Source of the DNA: Allotamlana fucoidanivorans
GTDB taxonomy: Bacteria > Bacteroidota > Bacteroidia > Flavobacteriales > Flavobacteriaceae
Direction of reading: 5' to 3'
NCBI RefSeq assembly: GCF_045788535.1
Contig: NZ_CP074074.1
Coordinates: 2,666,001-2,730,000, forward strand
DNA length: 64,000 bases
In this document: piece by piece, positions 26,668 to 35,059 of the stretch
Layout: every line of letters begins with the position of its first letter
Numbering within the stretch: position 1 is the first letter of the stretch
Made by a program: the position numbers and the translations under genes
The notes under the pieces: model-generated
Told to the model about the DNA's origin: nothing
Seen by the model: only the letters and a program-made list of their open reading frames with translations
The model's database searches: none

Positions 26668-28143
26668 ATGAACAGAATAATTATAAAATCTTTGGTATTC
26701 ACTTTGAGTTTGTTGACCGCAACTGGCGTTATGGCACAACAGAAACTCATAAAAGTGTCTCAGGCAATAAAAGTGAACAGTGATGTTAATATTAATTTAA
26801 ATACCAGTCATTGTAATATTGTTTTTGATACTTGGAAGAAAGACGTTGTGGAAATTGAAGCCTATATTGAAGGTGAGCAGCTTAGTGAAGAAGAACTGGA
26901 TGATGCACTAAAATCATGGAAAATAGATATAGATGCAACAACGGATAAAGTTACTATTGGAACACAAGGACGTGGTACAAATGTTTGGGTGTATAGAACA
27001 GATACGCATGGTGATGGTGAAGCGGTTGAAGCCGTAATAAAGGAATTAAAATATGAGTTGGCAGAAATTCCAGAAATAGATTTCGATGTACACGTTGAAG
27101 TCCCAGAAGTACCTGAGATTCCAGAAATTCCTGAGTTACCACCATTACCGCCTTTACCTGAGGGCGTTGGGGCAGTAACTTTTGATTATAATGCTTACAA
27201 AAAAGAAGGTGAAAAATATCTTGAAGCTTATTCAAAGAAATTTGAAGAAGCCTATGGAGAGGCATTTGCAAAAAAGATGCAAGCATGGAGTGAAACGTTT
27301 GAAGAACGCTGGAATGAGGAAGAGTTTAATAAAAAAATGGAAGAATGGGGGGAACGTTATGCCGAGAACATGGAGGCGCATCAAGAGCGAATCATTGCGC
27401 ATGAAGCACGCAATCAGGTACATAAAGAGCGTGCAGAGGCAATAAAAACTCAGGTAAAAAGACGGCAGGAAGAATTAAAGCATCACCAAAAGGAACGCGT
27501 TATTCTATTAAAAGAACGTGAAAAGCGTATAGAAGAGTTGGTACATGGTAAAGCGCATGGTAAGGTTAAAAAAACAATAAAAATAAAAATGCCAAAAGGA
27601 ACAAAACTCAAGGTAGATGTGAAGCATGGAGAAATAGAGTTTGCTGCTAATATTGATAATTTAAGAGCAGATTTAGCGTATACTAAGTTTAAAGCGCAAA
27701 GCATTGATGGAAGTTTAACTTCCATTAATGCTTCCTATTCTCCTGTATATGTAAGTACCTGGCATGTGGGACAATTGAACTTAAAATATGTGAAGAAAGC
27801 ACAAATAGATTATGCCAATCATCTTGTGTTGAATGCTACTTCATCAAATGTAGATGTGAATCACCTTTTAAAAAGTGCTGTTATAGATGGGACTATTGGA
27901 GATTTGAAAATTCTAAATATAGATGACAAGTTTAGCAGCCTAAATATGATTCTTCAAAACAGTGATGTGGTCATTAATTTACCTGATGTAGATTGTAATG
28001 TACAATACAATGGCACAAAATCAAGGTTTTCGCATCCCAAAAAATCACCTAATGAACAGGTGTCAAATTTTTCAACAGGGAATTTAGCTAGTGGTAAAAG
28101 TATTGTTGTTAATGCCAAGTACAGTACAGTAACCATGCAATAA
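26668..28143 (+). CDS. Exported DUF4097-like beta-helix protein with Pro-rich linker and charged helical segment
   Basis: The 491-residue protein has a signal peptide (to MAQQ). A short beta region with a C-terminal counterpart (from ~320, LRADLAYTKFKAQSIDGSL) resembles DUF4097/adhesin-type beta-helices. Between them lie a Pro-Glu repeat (PEVPEIPEIPELPPLPPLP, 146-164) and ~110 residues of highly charged heptad-like helix (178-290, rich in E, K, R, H). As the third gene of the sigma/anti-sigma operon it probably belongs to the regulon's envelope function. The helical insert is unusual for the family. Confidence 0.65.
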   Translation: MNRIIIKSLVFTLSLLTATGVMAQQKLIKVSQAIKVNSDVNINLNTSHCNIVFDTWKKDVVEIEAYIEGEQLSEEELDDALKSWKIDIDATTDKVTIGTQGRGTNVWVYRTDTHGDGEAVEAVIKELKYELAEIPEIDFDVHVEVPEVPEIPEIPELPPLPPLPEGVGAVTFDYNAYKKEGEKYLEAYSKKFEEAYGEAFAKKMQAWSETFEERWNEEEFNKKMEEWGERYAENMEAHQERIIAHEARNQVHKERAEAIKTQVKRRQEELKHHQKERVILLKEREKRIEELVHGKAHGKVKKTIKIKMPKGTKLKVDVKHGEIEFAANIDNLRADLAYTKFKAQSIDGSLTSINASYSPVYVSTWHVGQLNLKYVKKAQIDYANHLVLNATSSNVDVNHLLKSAVIDGTIGDLKILNIDDKFSSLNMILQNSDVVINLPDVDCNVQYNGTKSRFSHPKKSPNEQVSNFSTGNLASGKSIVVNAKYSTVTMQ

Positions 28144-28144
28144 T

Positions 28145-29077
28145 TTACACGTGCATCTGTTCAGAAATAGCTTCAACTATAGTTTGTACAGGTGTTTGAT
28201 AATCAAACCATAGCGTTTTTGAATCTTTCTTAAACCAAGTAAGTTGGCGTTTAGCAAATCTTCGCGTATTTTTCTTAATTTCTGAAATAGCAAAATCTAA
28301 ATCCCATTCGCCTTCTAGGTATTTAAAAATTTCTTTGTAGCCCACCGTATTCAAAGCGTTAAGGTGTTTATACGGTAAAAGTGATTTTACCTCGTCAATT
28401 AAGCCTTCATCAATCATACTATTTACACGTTGATTGATTCTTTCATAAATTATAGTCCTATCTGCCATGAGGCCAATACTTATCGTTTTAAAGGGACGTT
28501 GTGATTTTCCTTGATTTAAAAAACTAGAATAAGGTTTTTGGGTTCCTATACAGATTTCCAAAGCTCTAATGACCCGATGCGGATTGTCAACAGCAATGGT
28601 GTTGTAAGAAGTCAGGTCTAATGTTCTTAATTGATTTTGTAAATCGCCTAGTCCTTTAGTTTTTAAAGTATGATTTAATGATTCACGAATGCTAGGATCA
28701 ACATCAGGAAAATGATCAAATCCTTTGGTAACGGCATCAACATACAAACCAGAGCCACCAACCATAATTACGGCGTCTTTCTTTTTAAAGAGGTGTTCTA
28801 AACACGTTAAAGCATCTCGTTCAAAAGCGCCAACATTATAATGCTCTGTTATTGATTTATGATGTATAAAATGGTGCTGGACAGCGGCTAATTCATCTGG
28901 ACTTGGTGCTGCTGTACCAATTTGCATGTCTTTGAAAAATTGTCGGGAATCTGTCGAAATAATGTCCGTATGAAAGTGTTTTGCAAGCTCAATGCTAAGT
29001 GCTGTTTTTCCTATGGCGGTTGGGCCAATAACAGAAATGAGATATTTAGTTGGAGTACTGACTTCTCGTTGCTTTAA
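28145..29077 (-). CDS. miaA: tRNA dimethylallyltransferase MiaA, start codon unclear
   Basis: MiaA adds the dimethylallyl group to A37 of tRNAs reading U-initial codons. Downstream of position 28927 are IGTAAPSPDELAAVQHHF, VMVGGSGLYVDAV-like IMVGGSGLYVDAVTKG and the C-terminal KRQLTWFKK. The frame continues upstream through the DSRQFF segment and the P-loop GPTAIGKT. The first ATG therefore falls after the P-loop and cannot be the true start. Between the in-frame stop at 29078-29080 and the P-loop there is no ATG, GTG or TTG. The start must be non-canonical (for example ATT), or the 5' end contains an error. Last gene of a leftward operon. Confidence 0.85.
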   Translation of the reverse strand, partial: LKQREVSTPTKYLISVIGPTAIGKTALSIELAKHFHTDIISTDSRQFFKDMQIGTAAPSPDELAAVQHHFIHHKSITEHYNVGAFERDALTCLEHLFKKKDAVIMVGGSGLYVDAVTKGFDHFPDVDPSIRESLNHTLKTKGLGDLQNQLRTLDLTSYNTIAVDNPHRVIRALEICIGTQKPYSSFLNQGKSQRPFKTISIGLMADRTIIYERINQRVNSMIDEGLIDEVKSLLPYKHLNALNTVGYKEIFKYLEGEWDLDFAISEIKKNTRRFAKRQLTWFKKDSKTLWFDYQTPVQTIVEAISEQMHV

Positions 29078-29241
29078 TTAATATGGGGTAAAGTTACTTT
29101 GAAAAATGAACAGAGCAAAAGTTTGAAGTAAAAAAACAGAGGTATATAGCAGTGTTAAGGATTGGAGCATATGTTGGAGCTCCTTGAAAAACCCGACTGA
29201 AGAAAGCCCGACCACTCGATAGCGTAGGAACACCATAACTA

Positions 29242-30093
29242 TTATTCATACAGTTTTTCGCCGCAGTTATAACAATGGCGCGCATGATCTCTATGATTTT
29301 CGGCTAGACAGTTTTCACAAGATTGCGAATTTAAAGGCAGTTCATTATTGGGTTTTGAAGGATTTTGTTTTTTGTTGGAATGACTCGTGTATTCTGCCGA
29401 TACAATGCCTGTAGGAACTGCTATAATACCATAACCTAAAATCATAATAAGTGCTGCAATAAATTGACCTATTGGTGTTACTGGAGCAATATCACCGAAA
29501 CCAACGGTTGTTAGGGTTACAATACACCAATAAACACTTACAGGGATACTTGTAAAACCACTAGCGGCACCTTCTATTAGATACATGAGGGTACCAAAAA
29601 TGATACAAAGTATGAGAACGGCAAATAAAAACACTGAAATTTTTGCTTTACTTGCTTTAATGGCCGATGTTAATACTTGAGAAGCGCCTAGGTAGCGGGC
29701 TAATTTCAGTATTCTAAATACTCTTAATAAACGTAAGGCACGTAAAGCGGCTAATGCATGAATACCACCAAAGATTAATGAAATATATTTTGGAATGGTA
29801 GACAGTAAATCAATAATACCGTAAAAGCTTGTAATGTACTTTAAAGGCTTTTTTACCGTGACTATTCTTGCAATATATTCAATACTAAATAGAACGGTAA
29901 TAATCCATTCTGAAATATTTAAAAAATCATGGAATTTCTGGTCAAAACTTTCAATGCTCTCCAACATCACTAAAACCACACTGGCAATAATTGCCATTAG
30001 TAATATAACATCAAAAAGTTTGCCTGCTCGGGTATCTGCCTCATAAATAATATCATGAAGTTTTGTTTTCCAGTTTGTGGTTGCGGTACTCAT
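29242..30093 (-). CDS. Voltage-gated potassium channel-like ion transporter with C-terminal zinc ribbon
   Basis: The 283-residue protein has a six-helix channel layout. S4 carries regularly spaced Arg residues (LRALRLLRVFRILKLARYLG), and the pore has a K+ selectivity filter (TLTTVGFGDIAPV). The cytosolic tail ends with two CxxC pairs (CENC and CYNC), a probable zinc ribbon. It should pass K+ across the inner membrane. It is 21 bp downstream of the DUF3857 gene in the leftward operon. Channel identity is firm; the zinc ribbon is a less common addition. Confidence 0.9.
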   Translation of the reverse strand: MSTATTNWKTKLHDIIYEADTRAGKLFDVILLMAIIASVVLVMLESIESFDQKFHDFLNISEWIITVLFSIEYIARIVTVKKPLKYITSFYGIIDLLSTIPKYISLIFGGIHALAALRALRLLRVFRILKLARYLGASQVLTSAIKASKAKISVFLFAVLILCIIFGTLMYLIEGAASGFTSIPVSVYWCIVTLTTVGFGDIAPVTPIGQFIAALIMILGYGIIAVPTGIVSAEYTSHSNKKQNPSKPNNELPLNSQSCENCLAENHRDHARHCYNCGEKLYE

Positions 30094-30114
30094 TACCTCA
30101 AATGTATGAAAAGA

Positions 30115-32076
30115 TTAGCTTTTTCGTTTTAATAAGATGGTTGAATTGTTTTGAATATCAATAACTTTTTGCATTATCTCTTTCAAATAAGGATAAAACT
30201 CAGGCTCAAAAACAGTTTCTTTAAAAGAAAGCATAAAGGTTAAAATAATATTATTTCCAAAGTGCTTTGCTGAAAAACTTAATTGCCCCGTTTTATGAGG
30301 TAAGTGAAATACAATATCTTTAGGAAGCTCAGATACTATATAGTCATCATTCAATTCTAGTTTATAATTTAAATAATACCCATCCTTGTAACCAAAATCA
30401 ATAGGGTATGAACGCTCTTGCAGTTTGAAAGGGTTTGTGTTAAATAGTTTGATAAAGAATGGACTTATAAAAATTAAATCACTGGCTTTTTCAGATGGAT
30501 AAGTCAGGGTATAGTTTTCTCCAAAGTTTGGTGATGCAATACTATTCGTATTCACAGAAAAATCAGAGATTTCTATGTCGGTTATAGTGTTTTCTAATTC
30601 ATTAATGTAATCTTCAGGATCAGAAAAATAACGTTTTTTATGAGAGAGTGCGTGATATCCTGTTCTTTTAGATTCTATATGCCCAATAAGTTCATCATTT
30701 TTATTAAAGCTGAACACTGCCTTGTACATGGTATTTGTTCTATCCGTAGGATTTATGTTAATCCAATCACTTCCATTCTTAAAATCAATAAGCCTACCAA
30801 ATCTATTTAAACATCTAAAAGGAATTTGTCCGAAGTACAAAAATTTATCGGTAGCATCAAGGGTATAGGTTTTATTATTAATTGTGGCCTGTGTTATTAG
30901 ATAATTAAAATCAGAAAGAACTGGGTAAATAACTGTTGGTAAACCATTTTTTCTTGTAGATAATAATATAGGTTTAACTTGAATGCCTGAATCTCTCAAT
31001 AAGTTATGCAGTAATATGTTTATTGAAGAAATATTCCCTGACTTATTTTTTAATAATTCCTTGATTGAAACATCTTTAAAAATTTTATATTCTCTATTCC
31101 ATGTAAAGTTGCTTTGCACATACTTGTAAATACCTTGTGCCTTTTTTAAAGTATCGGTTTCACTTAATAGGTCTTGAGGTAGCAGTTCTTCAACTTCTAT
31201 TTTTTTTCGCAGTTGTTTACCAATATCTTTTTCACTTTTCAATTCTATATCTACATCTTTCCAAGTTTTGGTGATATGATCAACACGACCATCAGGGCTC
31301 TTAAATGTTTCTAATTCATATTCAATTCGAGCAAGGTAATTTGACTTTGCTGTCATATAATCTTCTTCTATAAAAGCTGGTATGTTTTTCATGGCATAAT
31401 GACTTATAGAACAATCAGCAGAAGCACCTCGTCCAAAGTCTATACAATGTTTTTTTATAGAAATATCATTAATTGCTAATTTTTTTCCTCCAACTAATTT
31501 TATATGATATACCCAATTACCAGGAATGCTTGTACGATATTCACTATAAAGTTTGGGGATTTCATCTTGAAAATCCCAACCGTGATATTTAAACATATAT
31601 GGAGACGATATGGTATAGCTGTAGGTTATCACAGAACCTGGTTTAATATTAGGTAGGGTGAATTTTACAAGGGTACGGTTTTCATTATAATTTTCTCTAA
31701 AAATATCTTTTTCAAGAAGTTTGGTTTTTATCACTTTACCATCAATCTCATTATATGTGGTGGCTAAAATGTCATCTACTTTTTCTTCATTAGTTTTAGT
31801 AATGTAAAGCGGAATAACCACGTTAGCATGTTCTGAACCTTCTTTGGTAAGAATTTTTATTTTACGTTTAATTTTTGTTCTTAAATCAAAATCGTTTGGG
31901 TCAACATAACTATTTCCTGTTTCAAAAATAACTAAAGCATGGGCTGTTGAATCAACTGTATAGGTTTTTGAAGTAATATCCCCAAGAGATACCTTATAAG
32001 ATTCTGCGTTGTAATTTTCTTGAGATTGTAAAAATAGGTTAGTTAGTAAAAATAAGGTTAGAATGGTTTTGTTCAT
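30115..32076 (-). CDS. Exported DUF3857 / transglutaminase-like protein
   Basis: The 653-residue protein has a signal peptide (~18 residues). The N-terminal DUF3857 beta domain (~40-230) includes VDDILATTYNEIDGKVIKT and LPNIKPGSVITYSYTI. The middle transglutaminase-like region (~280-400, GIYKYVQSNFTWN to SSINILLHNLLRDSGIQVKPI) has Ser-Ser-Ile where active members have Cys, so the catalytic Cys may be missing. A C-terminal DUF3858-type beta domain follows. It probably sits in the periplasm or at the surface; function unknown. Its start is 3 bp after the exonuclease stop. Confidence 0.82.
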   Translation of the reverse strand: MNKTILTLFLLTNLFLQSQENYNAESYKVSLGDITSKTYTVDSTAHALVIFETGNSYVDPNDFDLRTKIKRKIKILTKEGSEHANVVIPLYITKTNEEKVDDILATTYNEIDGKVIKTKLLEKDIFRENYNENRTLVKFTLPNIKPGSVITYSYTISSPYMFKYHGWDFQDEIPKLYSEYRTSIPGNWVYHIKLVGGKKLAINDISIKKHCIDFGRGASADCSISHYAMKNIPAFIEEDYMTAKSNYLARIEYELETFKSPDGRVDHITKTWKDVDIELKSEKDIGKQLRKKIEVEELLPQDLLSETDTLKKAQGIYKYVQSNFTWNREYKIFKDVSIKELLKNKSGNISSINILLHNLLRDSGIQVKPILLSTRKNGLPTVIYPVLSDFNYLITQATINNKTYTLDATDKFLYFGQIPFRCLNRFGRLIDFKNGSDWININPTDRTNTMYKAVFSFNKNDELIGHIESKRTGYHALSHKKRYFSDPEDYINELENTITDIEISDFSVNTNSIASPNFGENYTLTYPSEKASDLIFISPFFIKLFNTNPFKLQERSYPIDFGYKDGYYLNYKLELNDDYIVSELPKDIVFHLPHKTGQLSFSAKHFGNNIILTFMLSFKETVFEPEFYPYLKEIMQKVIDIQNNSTILLKRKS

Positions 32077-32079
32077 GTG

Positions 32080-33483
32080 TTAGGTTATTTTTATAATCTT
32101 AAGCCTTTTATTTCGCCTCAAGTAACTTTGAATGATATGTTGGGTGTCTCTATTATTTTGCATAGGGGTAATAATCGATTCTAAAACGTCAATATTATTA
32201 ATTTGATAATTTAAATTAAAGAAACCTATGCCTTTAAATACACCATTTTTAATAAGAATAGCACTGCGTTCGTCAACATCTCTGCCTTTATCTATAATAA
32301 CCATGTCTTTATTGGAATAGCTATTAGTTTCAATTAGAGCATTTACCCGGCTGTTATAGCTTTCAGGTGTTTCTTTTTCAATGCAAGCACCATAGCAATT
32401 TTTTATGTCATAGTTGAAGCAACTTGATTTTGTTTGATATAATCCCGTTAGTTTTTGGCATAGGTTGTAATCTTCAACAGCTTTGGTAATAAAACTTTTA
32501 CCACTTTGCCTGTTACTAAACGTGGTTATGGGTTTTTTTCTGCCATCGGCAACATCAATTTTTAAGTTAAGATAATTGTTGTCATCTTTAAAACTATACA
32601 AAGCATGTGTGAAAATAGACCGACGTAAAGCACGATTATATAAAGGTTTTATACGCTTTATTTCTTCAGACTCCTTTAATAGCGCTACAAGTTCACTTCC
32701 TGTAGCTTCATAGGTGACTGCTGTTACTTTGGACTGGATTTTTTTTGATTTTGCATTGGTTCCCGTGAAATGCTGATTGATGCGTTTTTTTATATTGTTG
32801 CTTTTTCCAATGTAAATAATATCTCCATTGGCATTATGAATGTAGTACACACCAGTAATAGAGGGAAGTTCAGCAATAATATCAATATGCCTTGGTTCTA
32901 ATTGATGCTTTGGGTTAAGACGTACAGAGTTTTGAATAATACGCTTATCTGTATCTTTGTCAAGTAGCATTTTAAAGAGCTTAACCGTAGCTAAAGCATC
33001 ACCTGAGGCTCTATGTCTATCTGTTACAGGAATGCCAAGTGACCTTACTAATTTACCTAAACTGTATGAGGATTGTCCTGGTATTAAATCTTTAGCAAGT
33101 TCAACCGTGCAAAGTGACTTACGCTCATAGTCATAACCAAGTCTGCGAAATTCTGTACATAAAATGCGGTAATCAAAATTAGCGTTATGAGCCACAAGAA
33201 TACAATCTTCAGTAATTTCAACAATGCGCTTTGCTACCTCATAAAACTTAGGCGCGTTCTTTAGCATGTTATTGTTAATTCCTGTTAAGTTAACTACAAA
33301 AGGTTGAATATCGCGTTCTGGGTTTACCAAACTAATAAATTGATCGACTACCTCATGACCATCATATTTATATATAGCAATTTCGGTAATCCCTTCTTCA
33401 TTGTACTTGCCTCCCGTGGTTTCTATGTCTAGTATTGCGTAGATAGTCTGTGTATTAATTATGGTAATAATGTCTTGCACCAA
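32080..33483 (-). CDS. DEDDh exonuclease (DnaQ-like) fused to GIY-YIG nuclease domain
   Basis: An N-terminal DnaQ-type 3'-5' exonuclease (Exo I AILDIETTGG, Exo II VAHNANFDYRI, Exo III HRASGDA) is followed by a UvrC-like GIY-YIG nuclease (GVYYIHNANGDIIYIGKSNNIKKRI). A Cys-containing UvrC-like C-terminal segment (CFNYDIKNCYGACI) follows. This fusion resembles Cho-related repair proteins found in many Bacteroidota. Homologue-like sequence begins at YAILDIET, where the codon before Tyr is ATC, not ATG. The nearest usable starts are TTG 33483 (chosen) and GTG 33480, both overlapping yggS; an ATG at 33519 overlaps further. Confidence 0.85.
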   Translation of the reverse strand: MVQDIITIINTQTIYAILDIETTGGKYNEEGITEIAIYKYDGHEVVDQFISLVNPERDIQPFVVNLTGINNNMLKNAPKFYEVAKRIVEITEDCILVAHNANFDYRILCTEFRRLGYDYERKSLCTVELAKDLIPGQSSYSLGKLVRSLGIPVTDRHRASGDALATVKLFKMLLDKDTDKRIIQNSVRLNPKHQLEPRHIDIIAELPSITGVYYIHNANGDIIYIGKSNNIKKRINQHFTGTNAKSKKIQSKVTAVTYEATGSELVALLKESEEIKRIKPLYNRALRRSIFTHALYSFKDDNNYLNLKIDVADGRKKPITTFSNRQSGKSFITKAVEDYNLCQKLTGLYQTKSSCFNYDIKNCYGACIEKETPESYNSRVNALIETNSYSNKDMVIIDKGRDVDERSAILIKNGVFKGIGFFNLNYQINNIDVLESIITPMQNNRDTQHIIQSYLRRNKRLKIIKIT

Positions 33484-34129
33484 ATATACTGCTTCCCACT
33501 CTAACCATGGTACTACCACAAGATATGGCTAATGGATAATCTCCACTCATACCCATTGAAATTATTTTTGGAGAAAAATTAGCTGTTTGATAGCTTTTGA
33601 GGGAGTCAAAAATGTTTTTTAAGTTCTGAAACTCCATTTTTACTTGATCATTATTATTGGTAAAAGTAGCCATACCCATAACGCCAGTAACATGTATGTT
33701 GGTTAACCTAGTAAATTCTTCTGAACTTAATATCTTTTGAGCTTCGATTGCAGACATGCCAAATTTAGAGTCTTCAGCCGCAATTTTTATCTGTAGTAAA
33801 CAGTTAATAACTCTGTTGTTCTTTTTGGCTTGTTTATTAATTTCTTCTAATAACTTAAAATTATCAACACCATGAATTAGGCTTACAAAAGAAGCCATAT
33901 ATTTCACTTTGTTGCGCTGTACATGCCCAATCATATGCCACTCAATATCTTTAGGCAGGGCTTCGTGTTTTTCAACCATTTCCTGGATTTTATTTTCACC
34001 AAAAATACGTTGTCCGGCCTGATAAGCTTCCATGACATCACTTACAGGTTTTGTTTTTGAAACTGCAACTAGCGTAACATGGTTGGGTAAACTAGCTTTT
34101 ATGTGATTAAGATTTTCTGAAATAGACAT
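33455..34129 (-). CDS. YggS/PROSC family PLP-homeostasis protein
   Basis: The 224-residue single-domain PLP-binding barrel matches the YggS family (TLVAVSKTKPVSDVMEAYQAGQRIFGENKIQEM in pieces, with the PLP Lys in VSKTKP). Other hallmarks are WHMIGHVQRNKVKY, FGMSAIEA, SMGMSGDYPLAI and the C-terminal VRVGSSIFGAR. It buffers free pyridoxal phosphate in the cytosol and has no known catalysis. It lies 38 bp downstream of the 3-hydroxyacyl-CoA dehydrogenase gene and overlaps the exonuclease gene. Confidence 0.93.
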   Translation of the reverse strand: MSISENLNHIKASLPNHVTLVAVSKTKPVSDVMEAYQAGQRIFGENKIQEMVEKHEALPKDIEWHMIGHVQRNKVKYMASFVSLIHGVDNFKLLEEINKQAKKNNRVINCLLQIKIAAEDSKFGMSAIEAQKILSSEEFTRLTNIHVTGVMGMATFTNNNDQVKMEFQNLKNIFDSLKSYQTANFSPKIISMGMSGDYPLAISCGSTMVRVGSSIFGARHYYHN

Positions 34130-34167
34130 GCAAATGTTAATTGATGTTTTAGAAGCAGCTGTTTGAA

Positions 34168-35058
34168 TTATTTTAAAAATTGAGCTGCAATTTTTTCAGC
34201 TTTTTTACTTTCTGAATAATTATAAAACCCTTCTCCAGATTTCACGCCTAGTTTTCCTGCACGAACCATATTTACTAGCAGCGGGCATGGGGCATATTTA
34301 GGGTTTTTAAATCCGTCATACATCACATGTAAAATGGATAAGCAAACATCTAAACCTATGAAATCAGCTAACTGTAGCGGTCCCATGGGGTGCGCCATAC
34401 CTAATTTCATCACGGTGTCTATCTCCTCAACGCCAGCAACACCATTGTAGAGTGTTTCAATAGATTCATTAATCATGGGCATTAGTATTCTATTAGCAAC
34501 AAAGCCAGGGTAGTCGTTAACTTCAACAGGTACTTTTCCAAGCTGTTTTGAAAGTGTCATGATAGATTGTGTAACGGCATCACTGGTATTGTACCCTCTA
34601 ATAATTTCAACCAACTTCATGATGGGCACCGGATTCATAAAATGCATACCAATTACTATTTCTGGTCTGGAAGTTGCGGCTGCAATTTGAGTTATGGAAA
34701 TAGAAGATGTGTTTGTTGCTAAAATAACACCAGTTTCACAAAAGGCATCTAATTCTTTAAAAATTTTTAATTTTAAATCAAGATGTTCTGTAGCGGCTTC
34801 CACCACTAGATTAACCCCTTTTACACCTGTATCTAAATGAGTATATGTTGAAATATTCTTTAAAGTATCTTCTTTTTTTTGAGATGTTATTTTCTCTTTA
34901 GCAACCATTCTGTCTAGATTGGTTGTAATGGTTTGCAATCCTTTATTTAAAGCAGATTGGTTTATATCAATAAGGTTTACTTTAAAACCACTTTGAGCAA
35001 AGGTATGAGCAATGCCATTCCCCATAGTACCGGCTCCTATAACTGCAATATGCTCCAT
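34168..35058 (-). CDS. 3-hydroxyacyl/3-hydroxybutyryl-CoA dehydrogenase
   Basis: The 296-residue enzyme has an N-terminal NAD-binding motif (VIGAGTMGNGIAHTFAQSG). It also has the catalytic-region His in IGMHFMNPVP and the conserved NDYPGFVANRILMPMINE. The C-terminal dimerisation domain includes GMAHPMGPLQLADFIGLD. It interconverts 3-hydroxyacyl- and 3-oxoacyl-CoA, for butyrate-type or beta-oxidation metabolism. It is separated by a single base from the upstream Gfo/Idh/MocA gene, so the two are co-transcribed. The exact chain-length preference cannot be read. Confidence 0.93.
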   Translation of the reverse strand: MEHIAVIGAGTMGNGIAHTFAQSGFKVNLIDINQSALNKGLQTITTNLDRMVAKEKITSQKKEDTLKNISTYTHLDTGVKGVNLVVEAATEHLDLKLKIFKELDAFCETGVILATNTSSISITQIAAATSRPEIVIGMHFMNPVPIMKLVEIIRGYNTSDAVTQSIMTLSKQLGKVPVEVNDYPGFVANRILMPMINESIETLYNGVAGVEEIDTVMKLGMAHPMGPLQLADFIGLDVCLSILHVMYDGFKNPKYAPCPLLVNMVRAGKLGVKSGEGFYNYSESKKAEKIAAQFLK

Positions 35059-35059
35059 T

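Noticed and set aside
29160..29225. Terminator or repeat around the CCCGAC copies between the channel gene and miaA
   Set aside because: The copies are direct, not inverted, and no stable stem with a T-tract forms.
29094..29285. 63-codon minus-strand frame between miaA and the K+ channel gene
   Set aside because: It overlaps the channel gene end in another frame, has no recognisable domain, and its composition follows the surrounding DNA. Treated as chance.
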